Source of the DNA: Polytrichum commune | Taxonomy: Eukaryota > Streptophyta > Polytrichopsida > Polytrichales > Polytrichaceae | DNA: 64,000 nt | Assembly (NCBI GenBank): GCA_950295325.1 | Contig: OX485808.1 | Coordinates: 23,518,527 to 23,582,526 of the forward strand | Direction of reading: 5' to 3' | Shown here: piece after piece, positions 20,770 through 32,538 of the stretch | Numbering within the stretch: the stretch's first letter is position 1 | How the letters are laid out: each line of letters opens with the position of its first letter | Made by a program: the position numbers and the translations under genes | Notes under the pieces: model-generated | The model's input: the letters and a program-made list of their open reading frames with translations, nothing else | The model's database searches: none | Told to the model about the DNA's origin: nothing

Positions 20770-21234
20770 TCATTTGTGTTTATTGAAACTACCAACTTTC
20801 ATTTTCATGCAGAACAATTGGATTTTCAAATCTTCAAATCGTTCTTTGACTTGTGTATCTAGCTCGTGTAGCCATAGTTGAATTGTTTGATTATTAGTAT
20901 GCATTTGGGCAACTAATGCTAAGTGTTTTTCGGGCATTAACAATTTGGTTTCTTGTAAGGATTTATAAACATCTACAAATTTGTTCAAAAAAATTGCACT
21001 AGATTTGTTAAGAATGTCGTTACATTTGAAATTCGATTTATCCTTCACATTGATCAATTTGTAAACTCTCTTTTGTGAAGACTCTTCAATTACCATAGAA
21101 GGTGTGATATTAATAACCTCTATTTCGGGGTTTATTTGTGTCATGGGTACTGGACTTGTAAGAATCTTTTTGTTTTTAATCAAATGTCTCATATTGATCA
21201 AAATCAATATTTGTGTTTGTCTAAGGTACTTCAC
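20770..21234 (-). CDS. hypothetical protein fragment, candidate partner ORF of the Harbinger element
   Basis: 154 codons on the minus strand, facing the transposase. The end is rich in charged and aromatic residues (QLWLHELDTQVKERFEDLKI) and looks helical. Its upstream end reads HKIKVKYLRQTQ; a near-copy (QDHKIKVK preceded by RQLHQN) lies beyond the composite insertion at 23320-23445, so the frame originally continued there and was interrupted. Its position near a Harbinger transposase suggests, but does not show, that it is the C-terminal part of the Myb/SANT-like ORF of that element. I see no clear Myb repeat, so I leave the function open. Confidence 0.35.
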   Translation of the reverse strand: MKYLRQTQILILINMRHLIKNKKILTSPVPMTQINPEIEVINITPSMVIEESSQKRVYKLINVKDKSNFKCNDILNKSSAIFLNKFVDVYKSLQETKLLMPEKHLALVAQMHTNNQTIQLWLHELDTQVKERFEDLKIQLFCMKMKVGSFNKHK

Positions 21235-21277
21235 TTTGATCTTGTGTTCATAATAGACTGAGGCATTTTGGTGTAGT
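21229..21277. repeat. direct repeat flanking the composite insertion, left copy
   Basis: Contains CACTTTGATCTTGTG and GAGGCATTTTGGTGTAGT; the right copy is at 23319-23371, about 80 percent identical by eye. Confidence 0.75.
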
Positions 21278-21706
21278 TGCCCATATATAACGCTCCTCCA
21301 TGTTATGTTCTACACTTACATCGCACAACACTTAGCTACTCACCTACACAAGCTATTTATACAATTAGTGTGCTTATTTTTCCAACCCTGGTCTTTTCCA
21401 AAGTTAGTACTCTCTTATGGTCTGCCCTAGTTTAACACACAAGCCACCACACCGTTAGCGCCATGACTATGAACTTTCCACATGTCTCGCGTACTTCAAA
21501 TCCTTTACGATCCCTATTGTAGGAGTGAATTTACGACTCGCATCTATTATGTCCCTATGACATAGATTGTTCTATCACTCATATTAGTCCGCCTGCCTAG
21601 CACGAGGTTTTCAACCAGACTCAACCCACACACTCAAGGGAGTATGGGTCCTTGACCATGCATCCAACTCTTCTTTGTATTCTTCCATATACTTGTGGGA
21701 TCTTCA
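21278..21706 (-). repeat. gypsy LTR in inverted orientation, left arm
   Basis: The reverse complement runs from TGAAGATCCCACAAGTATAT to AGCGTTATATATGG and matches, in parts, the plus-strand LTR at 23033-23319 (shared blocks include CCACACCGTTAGC, CATGTTATGT, GAGCGTTATAT). It is the same LTR family pointing the other way. Confidence 0.75.
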
Positions 21707-22325
21707 TTAGAGTAAATTTACACGTGATCAAGAAAGGCTCTCGAGATACTACTCAGCAGATGCGACGCAATGAATCGTCAAAAAGCAAGTAATCATTTGA
21801 AATATATAAATGATGATGGCGAAGGTACAAGATCGCTGCACGAGAATGGTAACAAGAAGAAGCACGACGAGACCTTTTAAGTTGGAAAAAAGATTGGTTG
21901 GACTCGAAAAACTTGAGAATACCTATGGAGGTATCAATTAAGTGGTCTGCACAGTGGATAGGGCCATTCGCGGTGAAGAAGATACTTCATAATGATGTGC
22001 ATATGTTGGATATGGACAAGCGTGTGTGCAAGAATTGACACCTTGTATTTCATGTATCCTTGTTAAGAGAGTTTCATCGCGATAAGAAATGGGTACACTT
22101 GTGACATAAATATCCTAGACCGCCATCAAAATATGAACAATGGGATTACCTAGTAGAAGAAGTCTCGGCAATCTTGGACTTGTGATAAATACAGGGACGA
22201 GGAAAAGACTATAAATGCTTAATGCACGGATACTCATCACCGTATGAATATGAGTGGATCAATGCCGCGAACTTGCCCTACATTAAGCCTCTTATCAAAG
22301 AGTTTGAGGTTAACAAAAACTAGCC
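21707..22325 (+). pseudogene. Ty3/gypsy integrase C-terminus and chromodomain fragment (second family)
   Basis: On the plus strand, with stops: LEKLEN and IKWSAQWIGPFAVKKILHND (GPF/Y module, about 21940-22000), LVFHVSLLREFHRDKKWVH (about 22045-22100), then a chromodomain reading DYLVEEVSAI, GRGKDYKCL and YEYEWINAANLPYIKPLIKE (about 22140-22310). It differs in sequence from the chromovirus at 1-802, so it is another family. At least three nonsense codons are visible. Everything upstream of the integrase tail is absent because the inverted LTR starts there. Confidence 0.85.
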
Positions 22326-23032
22326 AAGGCAGAAGCGAAAGTGGCAAGAAAAACGACACAAATGACTCATAGGGCCAAGTTGTCAATCTTGATAGACGTG
22401 AACAACATCATTATAAATGATGCCCACACCACACACCACAGTCAAGAGTTGCAACCAGACGCAGCTTCAACGGTATCCCTTGAGATCTCCACCTTGAAGC
22501 CCAAGCAAATTAAACATCGGAAGCAAAGCCACATTCAAATAGGATGTTGAGTTTGGTAAGGACACCAAGACCCTCTAAATGTGAGAGGATGCCTCGATGT
22601 AGAATCAAAAGTGAGTAGTTTATACGAAATCCAATATGAAGTAAGATAAGGGTAAATATGCGTTTAATCGTACTCTAACGAATGAAGCAGTACGATAAGC
22701 TTGGCAAGACAAAGTGCAGGTATCAAGCGCAAAAAATTTTTAGCCGCAAGGCACATTTTGGAGCGGGAGCATAATATGAGCGGTCATTCATGTCGTATTA
22801 GATGATCAAAAGAGAAGAGTTGCTAACTTCAAACGCATTTTATTACCAATCAGCTTCCATATATTGGCTAACGCAATGCAAGAGGAAATAATACGAATTT
22901 AACCTTTGTTTTGGAGACCGATACGATGGGAGTTGGTCCGAACTGGGAGCATGACCACTTAGCTCAATTTAGAAATGAAGAGTGTCATACCAAAGTTTGA
23001 TGCAGACATCAAATCCTCTAAGTATGGGAAAA
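22326..23032 (+). other. gypsy region between chromodomain and 3' LTR
   Basis: No ORF of note. A purine-rich stretch TATGGGAAAA (about 23023-23032) directly precedes the LTR and is a candidate polypurine tract. Confidence 0.5.
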
Positions 23033-23319
23033 TGTAAGAACCCACAAGTGTATAGAGGAATACCAAGACTTGGAGCAAAGACTACAAAAGACTTGGAGCA
23101 CGTGAGGCACGCGGGAAGTCCATAGTCACGGCACTAGGAGCTAACGGTGTGGTGGCTCATGGGTTAGACTCAAGGAGACTCCAAGAAAATACTAACTTTG
23201 AAAAGCACCAGGATTTTTAAAATGAGCGTACTAACCATGCCAAGTGGTTTATGTAGATGAGTGGATAAGTGCCGCGCAAGGTGAGTGTAAGACATAACAT
23301 GGAAGAGCGTTATATGACA
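23033..23319 (+). repeat. gypsy 3' LTR, right arm
   Basis: Starts TGTAAGAACCCACAAGTG after a purine tract and ends near TATATGACA. It is inverted relative to 21278-21706, so the two can fold into a stem of roughly 250-300 bp with a 1.3-kb loop. It looks shorter than the left arm, so deletions are likely. Confidence 0.72.
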
Positions 23320-23371
23320 TTTTACTTTGATCTTGTGATCTTGGTAGACTAGAGCATTTTGGTGTAGTTGC
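23319..23371. repeat. direct repeat flanking the composite insertion, right copy
   Basis: Matches 21229-21277. Beyond it, minus-strand sequence (to 23445) continues the frame cut at 21234. Confidence 0.75.
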
Positions 23372-23445
23372 CTACATTTGATCGTGTTTTCAATACGAAA
23401 TCCAAGTTGAAGATGTCCCGCTTGAAGTTTTGACAACCTTTGCAT

Positions 23446-26400
23446 GTTTTTTTATGTTTTTTTTTTAATTATGAATTTTTTTTAAGCGTATGTTTTGTCA
23501 ATTAAGTCCCTATTTCTTCATTAAACAAAGCGGTCAGTTCATTCTAATGATGATCTTTGGCATTTCCTCCTTTTAAATGAAAGCATTGATAAAAAAACAA
23601 TAAAATCATAATCCACGCATCTAACCAATAGGTGGTACGTCCCTTAGAACTTGACTTAGTTGCGTCCAAATTTGGTAGCGCCATCCTACAAAATATAGTT
23701 ATAATAAGTCAAAAGTTTGTTTTTTGCATGACTACGGGTACGTTGTTTTGTACACTACTAAGACAAATTGATCTTAAGTGGCTCGTTATTTTAATCGGAC
23801 CTCTAGATTTGATTGGTATGTTGTGTGAAAAAACTGGTAGAAGTTGGAGAACATAAAAACAAACCAAATGACACATGCACACGTTAACGTCTATAATCTA
23901 AAGCTGGAGGGGCCTTCTGGATGGTTGCAATAAGTCAAACCAAGTTGCAAATATTAACAGAATAACTGACTGAACCATTTAACCTAGACTTGACAATCTC
24001 ATTGCTTCAAGTATGCATGATAGGCAACTTGTTGAAAGCATTTTACTCACAAAGAACAGGTATTTAAAAGTTTCACAAAGCCGATCTCGCTGAAATATTT
24101 CCAACATCTTCTTCATGTTCTCTTCTAAATCTGTGGTAATATGTTCTAGACAGTATGTATGTGGTTGATCTTTCTAAAGTTACGTATGTTGATCTGTTCT
24201 AGAAATCGAAATGATCTAGTCTGGGCCATTGATGATATGAAGAAGTAACTCACACGTTTTCAGCCTCCACTCTACGGACAAAGAATCTAGCTCATTCATA
24301 TTCTAGAACTACCTATAATTTGTTCGAACCAACAACTAAAGTTGCAAGAGATACTCTTGTATATATATGAAGAATAAATGCAAAGAGCCGATTGGTAGTT
24401 ATTGATGAACCGGTGGAGTTTGAGAGATAACCGCTTGAAGATGAAGAGTTCAAGAAACTAACTTGAAGTGGTGTTGAATCCAAAGATGCACAACCCAATG
24501 AGGAAGGTGTCTTATAATGAACTTTCCAATGTGTAGCAACCAGAGGAGAATGACCAGCAAAGGTTAATCTTGGAGGAACTATCTTTTTTTGGTTGTGGTG
24601 GGCCCACATGTCCGACCCGCGTCCAAACGTGGACATCAGAGTGTAGGTTGTGGCCATCTCCAGCACCGTCATACAGGTTGGACGGTGATGGTCCGCTATG
24701 AAAGTCATTGTGGAGGACTTATTCACCTACATAGAATGGTGAGTGGCCTACATGGAAACTCACCCTAAGTAAGCTTATACCATAGTACCATTCAATGTGA
24801 ATTTGGAGAATATCCGGGAATACTACATGGAAGATTGTCAGTCCCATAGAACAATATTATGGATCTGAATAATGTTATGATAAAAATTGGATTCATAATT
24901 AAAGTAGTCATGGTTGACCTTTGACTTTGAGCCATTTCCTCAACCTTCCTTGCCTCCTAGTCCTTTTCCCCCCCCACCGACCTTTGACCAATCCAATTGA
25001 ATTTCTTAACAAATACGGCATCTCAACTTTACATAAAATCAATGCGTACAAGTTTAATGTGGGGTCATGCCTTCCTAGGAGAAGCCTGGAGAAGTGAAAT
25101 GGGAGACCATTGAGTCATCATGTGCACATTCTTTGGAGGCTTGGACAAACCATGAGAGTTGAAATGATATTGAAATTGGATGGCATTGAACATTCAAGGT
25201 TGTCAATGGTAGTTCTTGTGCTGACTTGAGGTTGAGCTTTAATATCATGTATGAACACTTTTGTCTTGAATTAAGAAAGAAATATTGGAACGGTTAGATC
25301 GGGATGTACGTGAATGACTTCATTTTTACTTGAAATGTTATGTGGCAATAGCTGACTCTTGCAAGGAGAAGGTTGCACCCCTATTTGATGTTTGTGAACA
25401 CATTATGAACCTTGGGGTGATGCTCAAGTCTTGCAACTGAATAGTGTGTAGTTGGGCAAGTCATGGAATACTCGCCCATAATTTCTCCAGTCCCTAGGGT
25501 TGTATTACTATGTGCAGTTAGTCAGGATCACATCAAATGACAAAATCCTTAGTTCTTATTAACTTTGAGTATAGTAATGGGGGCCACATCAATTGTCATC
25601 CAAAGCAATTCATTCTGAAGACTGAAGAGGTTCACTATATCATTTGTACTTTCGAAATAATTATATATGTTATGAGTATCTAAATTATAAATTCAAAAGT
25701 ATGAAAGGGTGGCTTAAACCCATGACCTTAACTAAGATTTCATGGGTTTAAGGTTAAATTGCCCAAAGTTGGAAAGTACCTAGATTTGTGACCTTTACAG
25801 AGATAGGTGCAAGTTGGCTTGTTGGAGCCCGTTCAAGGTGTTCAAATTGCCTACAGTTTGAATTACATATAGACTTAACCCATAAGTGCTTGAGGCTTGT
25901 TTTGTGTGTGGGGAGCATGCCATGTCAAGTTCTTGAATTTAGTAATATTAATATTTGTGGCATGTATACACCCCTTAGTAATGTACATATGTATTGGGGC
26001 AAGGTTAGTATGCACACCTGGAAACACTTGGTAGTTTATGTGGCAATCATCACATAGTATATAACTGCATGGTTATGTTCCATCTTATATTTAGCATCTG
26101 ACATGGGCCTCCACCATCTTACCTTCATGGGAAGAAATTGATGCCGATACTAATAATGAATAGTGTTGGTATGAATATTGTGAATAATGTCGGTATTTTC
26201 AGTGATTATGTTGCTAAGAATTGTACTTTCAATGAATGATACTCGGATGAACAATGTTTCTTGTGAATAATGCCCAAAGTATAACTACACCCAAATTTCC
26301 AAATGTTGGCGTGAATGTATAAATAGTAAAAAAGGATCCTTACCTAGTTTGGGGGCCACATAATATACTTGACATATTCCAAGGTCACAGAACTGACCCA

Positions 26401-28354
26401 CATGGTTATCTCTAGTTAGGTACATTGATTATCCCATTTATTGAGGGTGAACTTATAATGCACGTGGAAAATTAGTGATGGTGATACTAAATTTCTTTAC
26501 ATCATGAAATTAGTGCCACCAAAAGGTCTAGGGTTTCAGGTGCCCCAAATGGCAATGTGTCATAAACTCTCAATGCAAGCTCTTTTCAGTTTCTTAGTGT
26601 TAGGAGATGCCTCAAGAGTGAGTGACGCTGGTTGAAAAGAATGAAGCTTCATCAAGCTCACCAAAACATATTATGCACTCAACAAACACCTTAGAGCATG
26701 CATTAATTATCTTAAACATATGACAAATGAGCATGTATTCATAAATTTAGTATCACTTAGTACAAATTTCAACCCTCATTGATTTTAAGATTTGGATGAA
26801 TAGTGCATATTTTGGGGAATTAATAGCACACATACTAAATGGGATGATTAGTGTAGTGATCCGATGGTCGAGACTGCCTCAATGTAATAATGGTGACTTG
26901 TAAGGAGTTTGGGGCCTTAGGCATCTCCCTAGCACCATGCAATGGATTGGATGGAGTAGAATATTTTTTTATGGTGCTAGAGTTCAAAACATGTACATCA
27001 ACCCCCTTCCAAAAGTTGGCTATCAAATGAAATTAGATCATATATACCCATAGAAAAATGTTTTGAATTTTTAAATAAGTGGTCCAAATAGTTGGATAAT
27101 TTGTTCTAGGATGCAAGTACTAAAAGAAAACCCAATTAATTATGTTTCAAGAGTGATTTGACACATAGAAAATTGATCAATTCGTTTAATGACAATAATT
27201 TTGCACTCTTTAATGCAAGGACAATGAGAATTTCCTAAATTGTAACCAACTACAACACTTCATGTTGCAGTTGACTTTTGATGCATTAGTAGTAAGTAGA
27301 TTCTTTGACTTGCATAAATATAGGAGTTTCGTGCCCATGTTGGTAAAAAGATATTAGTTTTTTTTCCTATTGCAATTAAGAATATTTTGAAAGTAAGGCC
27401 AACTCCAAAGATCCTTGGACACCTCTTGGTTGACATCATGGCATTTGTATGACGGAAATCCCCTCCTATTTTAGCATATATTCCAAGATTTCTTAGTGGG
27501 AGATTCACTCTTTTTATTCTTAGGTGGAACGTAATGACATCACTTTCAAGAGGTTGCAAATGGGATGACATAAATGCATCAAACAAATTTGGCAAGGTCC
27601 ACTCCACTAGGCAAGGAGAAAATGGGCCAAAGGGTTAAAAGGTTTGCAATATCCGCATTCAAATGTGAGGAGACCCTAAGTGAGTGTTTTAACTCAATGT
27701 GTGGAATGAACGACTCGTTTTGCTTCAAATCCAATTCCAATATTTCTTGGAGTATGAATTTTGGCTAATGTGAGGTATACATATCATTACATTCATTAAT
27801 TGGAGACTTTGGAAAGTCTCCAAAATAAAATACGCCCATAGTTTGGCATGCCAATATTGTGAGCATACGAAACATTGGGAACATGGGGAACATGACGGTT
27901 TACAAACTTGCACACAAAAAATATTCACATTACTAAAAATAATAAATATTTAAATCATAATCAAAACTTGAACTACACGTGGAAAATAGCAATCGAATCC
28001 CCAAAACAAATGGTTTTATGTCATTATAAAATTTAGGGTGTACATCCCATATACAAGAGTCTTATGGAATTGGATGGCACATCCCAAACGTATGTATAAA
28101 TTTGAATGTAGCTACAGTAAAACCAAGTCTATGAAGTGTCGCTTACTTTTACCATTAATTCCAACCTACATTATGTTTTTTCATCTTCATCTTCCGCTTC
28201 ATATCCATTTTTGGTGTGGTGATAATTGTTACTCCAAACAAAATAACTATTCATAAGATTGGCCGGATAGGTGGACTATTCTAATGTCTCCAAGCAATGA
28301 TCTTCTAATTCCGATAATGCAGAAAAGTAATGCAAAGTTTAATTCTAAAGATTA
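23446..28354. other. AT-rich intergenic DNA, repeat-derived
   Basis: No gene recognised. A stretch at about 23765-23880 (TTAAGTGGCTCGTTATTTTA, TAGAAGTTGGAGAACAT, ATGACACATGCACAC) recurs in an OPR intron at 40640-41000, so it is a dispersed repeat. A 137-codon minus-strand open stretch (24313-24726) matches nothing. A 13-bp perfect hairpin (CTTAAACCCATGA, 25713-25725 with 25740-25752) is present. The rest shows no structure I can support. Confidence 0.5.
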
Positions 28355-28795
28355 ATGTAGGACATCATGTAGTATACTAATGGAGAACACTAAAGCAAAA
28401 CCCTATGTAAAATACTATGCAGAGCACTGACGTAGAACCTAATGCAGAGGACTAATGTAAAAAACTAACGCAGAGGATTAATGCAGAGTTTAATATAAAA
28501 CATAATACAGAACCTCATGCAATGAACTAATGTAAGATATAATGTAGAAGACTCATACAGAAGACCAATACAGAGCCTAATAAAGAGGACTAATATAGAA
28601 GATTAGTACAGAGGACTAATGTGGAACACCATGTAGAAGACTAATGCGGAGGCTAGTGCAGAAATAATATAAAGACTAATGCAAAAAAATAATGCAAGAC
28701 TAATCCAAAATCTAATGTAAGACCAATACAGAAACTAATGCAAGACTAATGCAAAAATTAATGCAAGACTAATGTAGAATCTAATAGAACAAGAA
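28355..28795 (+). repeat. decayed minisatellite, about 13-14-bp unit
   Basis: More than 30 degenerate copies of a unit like GACTAATGCAGAG / GACTAATGTAGAA fill about 440 bp. It is adenine-rich on this strand, with variable spacing and no ORF. Confidence 0.82.
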
Positions 28796-29294
28796 GTGAA
28801 GTAATAACTTATACAACTATAAAATTTGGATATCAAAAAATAATATAATTAGGTAATAATACAACTTTTCAATAGGGTTAAAAAACCATGTCATTCAACA
28901 TTTATAGGGTTCATAAATCTTTTTATTTAAAATTTTTATTCTTATAATTGTAAGAGCTTTGTGTCCCTATCTACATAGAGAAGGAAAAGATGAATATTGT
29001 CCTAACCGTTAGTGTAAGAGATTGAGAAGTGAGCCTCCATACTCTCATTCAAGGAACTACCCCTCCAACTACAAAGCCTTGTCGGCCATAGATCTAGCTA
29101 TACCTACATTTAACGTTTGACATTTACGGCCGTTATATTTTAGCTGCTATTATCTAAACTCTTAGATCTAATGGTCTTGGTTTCCCAACCGTTTGATCCA
29201 ATGGCCTTCATCCGTTTAATACCATAATCTCTTTATTATTGTCTTACGCTTACGCTTTCATCCGTTAGACGTCTCATCGTTTGACGTCAACTTC
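28796..29294. other. intergenic DNA
   Basis: Nothing recognised; it leads into a second minisatellite. Confidence 0.5.
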
Positions 29295-29500
29295 TGTTCG
29301 TTTCCGTCCTTCATTCGTCGTTGTCCTACAATGTCCTTCATCTATTCAACGTTGTCGTACATTGTCTTTCAATCATTCGACGTTGTTCTATGCTGTTATT
29401 TAACCATTTGATGTTGTCCTTCATTTATTCGATGTCGTCATGCGTTGTTTTTCATTCATTCGACGTTGTCCTCTGTTATTTTTCATCCATTGTCTATATT
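29295..29500 (+). repeat. decayed minisatellite, about 36-bp unit
   Basis: Five to six copies of a unit like TTCATTCATTCGACGTTGTC followed by CTATGTTGT. The frame through it gives a short chance ORF only. Confidence 0.75.
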
Positions 29501-30466
29501 TTTTTATATTAACTAGACAACCTTTATCTAATTTTTAACCACTAACTTATTTTTCTACTTAGACTGTGAACCTTAATCCAATTGCAAGCGGTTAAATTAA
29601 TTTATTTGGATAAATAATATAATGACTTTATAAAAAAAATTGAGAAAGTTCTACGCACAAATGCGTAGTAACTTCTTCTCTATATCCGCCTAAAGATTAT
29701 TTATGCTTTAACACTACTTCATCTTTTGATAACACCAGTCAATGTAACCAACCGGTTTCAAATCCAGTTTGTTCCAGACCAGTGTTAGACTAGTATTACT
29801 ATTTTATGATACTAGTGGGGTCCTGATATGCTCGGGGGGGGGCAGTGTGTTAAAAAGTTAAGGATATAGGTGCGAACAACCACTATTTTATAGGGGGGTA
29901 TTACTTTCAAATTTTTTTTTTCACATGCTATCATTATGTAAACTTCTACTTTGGGTTAATAGAAAAATGGCTTGCCTTACTTATAATTCCAAATTACCTA
30001 TTATTTCATACCCTATAGTACTTTAAAGATGTCCAATGCCATTTTTGATACCCTATATTACTCTTAAGTCCAATTATAATTTTTTGCCCTCATGTTTTTT
30101 AAATACCCTATCATTTGTTCGCACGTGTATTGCTACTCCAACCAATGACTACCCCCCCCCCCCCCGAGCTGATATGCAATGACTTTGTAGCTCATTATTA
30201 GACCTTGATAAGGTATTAGGGGGATCATGAAATATAGAGCCTAGTATAATATTAAACATGCCAGAATTATGACTCTGCAATGGTACCAAATGTCAATTCA
30301 AGCGCCTTACTGATAACATCCAAGGCTAAACAATAGTATGTTATGATTTTAAGTCTTATTTTTCAATGCGTGGTGAAGTTCAATAAAATTTTCAAGCTCC
30401 AATTGTTGTTGATTTAAAAGTTCAAGACAAACATATTTCAATAACTATTCAAAGGATTGTTGGCCC
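29501..30466. other. AT-rich intergenic DNA with pure G and C tracts
   Basis: No gene. G-run near 29835-29842 and a C-run near 30152-30165. The composition changes sharply at about 30460, where the GC-richer gene begins. Confidence 0.55.
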
Positions 30467-30966
30467 ATGGGATGCCACTTCACATTCAATATGGACTGCT
30501 TCAAGTGCGAGAAATCCCCGAACAAATGGGTGGCTAGGTCTCGCGAGAACGGGGGTGTGAGGTGGCAGATCAATAACCTCATGAACAACGTCAAGTGGGA
30601 TAGGCAGACTATTTGCATCATGCCCAAAGGACTAACTTTTCATCCTATGGAGAAAGATTGGTTTGAATCTAGAATGACGAGTTCTTGATTATCAATGGTC
30701 AACACAACTTGGAGGCGTTGCAGATCATCCTCAAGGACGACAACTTCCAGCATGAGCTCAAGGCGGACCTGTAAAATTGGAAGACATTTTTGGTGTGGTC
30801 GGACGACTAGGACAAACTCCGGAAAATGTTGACATACCTTAATTTTGGCAACAATGTTAATGCATTTGAGGCGGCAAATATAATGGCTGCGAGAGGCGTC
30901 CGGGTCGCACACCAGTGTCCACCAAAGGAGAGGGAGAGCGCAAAGACCTAGTCACCACAGTGGAAG
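30467..30966 (+). pseudogene. ParB/methyltransferase-like gene, exon 1 (ParB-like N-terminus)
   Basis: Begins around ATG 30467 (MGCHFTFNMDCFKCEKSPNK) with a cysteine-containing N-terminus, then VKWDRQTICIMPKGLTFHPM. After a frame change near 30670 it reads DEFLIINGQHNLEALQIIL; the I-x-GQH-x-x-EA core resembles the ParB/Srx-type motif (DGQHR...A). It continues FLVWSDD, KLRKMLTYLNF and CPPKERESAKT to a phase-0 donor TGGAAG|GTGAGT at 30967. In-frame stops: TAA 30772, TAG 30808, TAG 30949, each one C-to-T change from Gln. Known: ParB-like domains are often fused to DNA methyltransferases in phages and viruses. The assignment is by motif and is not certain; it could instead be an unnamed plant family. 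Confidence 0.5.
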
Positions 30967-31031
30967 GTGAGTTTACAAACAAGCTTGGGTATTTAATATA
31001 AAACACTGATATCCTTATGAGTGTATTGCAG

Positions 31032-32356
31032 ACATTCTGTAATGTAATGGTGGACAAAGTTTCCTCCATCGACATGAAGTCCACGACCACCAAATCAGTC
31101 ATGGAACTCAAGGGTGAGTTCCCTCTGATTTGTTGCAACAACAACACCTGGGAGTTGTGGACCCATTTTTTTGACGTTCACAGCTTAGGCGATTTGGTCA
31201 ACCCCAAAATTGAAGAAAAATACAACGTCGACAATAGCGCGGAAACCCCTCCACTACTGAAGGAGTTTTTCAGGGCCCTGCAAAGATTGACAGAGTCAGA
31301 GTTGCAGCGATGTGCGGTGCACGTTCTTGATAACACTATGGGAATGACCATATCTTATCCCAAGATATTTTTGAAGGGACCAAAGCACAAGCCCGATATG
31401 TATTCCATCAAGGAGTAGTGCGACCACAGGAAATTGAAGAGTGCTGTGATACGGGGGTTGAGTGGACTTCTACCAGAGATGCAACTCTTCCATGCTAACA
31501 TCGACGTCAATTGGGCAAAATAGAAGGAGTTCAAGGTGTTATACAACATCAACGGTGCCTCAATGCGCAATCTAGTCAACGAGCACGCCTCCGTTCTGAA
31601 GCTCAAACGGAACAAAAGAACAAAGAAAACAAAGACGGAACCCGAGGAGCTGCAGCAATACATCTCCTTCTTGGAGCAGAAGAGAAACGCCACATTCAAA
31701 GGCGTGGCAAGATTTTGTATGGTGACAATGGGTTGGAGAGGACAATGTTCTCCAAATGGGACGGCACCATCAGCAAGGCTGAGGAAAGGGAGGACCAAAG
31801 GGGGTGCCCCTTTGTGCTTATCGATTTCAAGGGGATCCCAGGTGCATCAAGGCAGGGGGCGAAGGGGGTGCCATTTTACGACCCCTTCATGGCAAATTTC
31901 ATGAAGTACAAATCGCCAGTCATGAGGGAGCCACACGTATGGTTGTGGATTGTGGAATATGATAAGGTTTCCGTCATCACCGAGTTGTACGAGGACACAA
32001 TGAAGTTCGAGTCCAACATCTTTCACAACACATACGTGCCTGCAAAGACGAAAGGGATCGTGGCCAACAACGAGGCCAGGGGCAACAAACAGGTGGGATC
32101 GGTAAGCCTCATCTTTATGACGTTGAATGCGGCAAGGCATGGGTACGCACCCATCAAGGCCGACAACATGTTCAAGAAGTTATATATCATCCTTCATCCC
32201 CCTCCCAAAGATCTCTTGTAGGAGATATTGTACACAGTCTTCCCAACGCTGGAACTCAGGATGGAGTTCTACATCTCCATCCTACAGGCCTTGGCTGTGA
32301 ATGGCGAGATGGTCTACAACGTCTTTGGAGGTAGTAAATTCATGTGCGTTGCAATG
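31032..32356 (+). pseudogene. ParB/methyltransferase-like gene, exon 2 (methyltransferase-like core)
   Basis: The acceptor TATTGCAG precedes TFCNVMVDKVSS. The exon carries MELKGEFPLICC, a helical basic region (KLKRNKRTKKTKT), then after a one-base frame change near 31710 KILYGDNGLERTMF, CPFVLIDFKGIPG, REPHVWLWIVEYD, KLYIILHPPPKDLL and finally GEMVYNVFGGSKFMCVAM before a donor ATG|GTAAGC at 32357. The last block resembles motif I (FxGxG-like) and HPPPKDLL resembles motif X of class-beta amino-methyltransferases; a DPPY-like catalytic motif would be expected at LIDFKG and is not intact. Stops: TAG 31416, 31521, 32219. Function is inferred; a degenerate member of an unnamed plant family is the cautious reading. 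Confidence 0.45.
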
Positions 32357-32414
32357 GTAAGCCATCTCCTAGGTTTTACAAACGCTCGTTTTTAAATGAC
32401 TCAACCTTTCTAGC

Positions 32415-32446
<32 letters not shown>

Positions 32447-32538
32447 TGGTTGGTTTAATGTGCATTGCTTGCCTCATAGGGATGATTTTTATGAATGCAT
32501 GTCCGTCTATGACTGGCTCATTTGCCTCTATGTTTCAG
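32357..32538 (+). other. intron 2 of the ParB/methyltransferase-like gene
   Basis: 182 bp, GTAAGC...TTTCAG with a T-rich stretch before the acceptor, phase 0 on both sides, in line with the open frames it joins. Introns 1 (30967-31031, GTGAGT...TTGCAG) and 3 (33997-34076, GTAATT...TTTTAG) are also phase 0. Confidence 0.75.

Noticed and set aside
24313-24726. 137-codon minus-strand open stretch
   Set aside because: No recognisable motif, no neighbours in an operon or exon chain; I could not support it as a gene.
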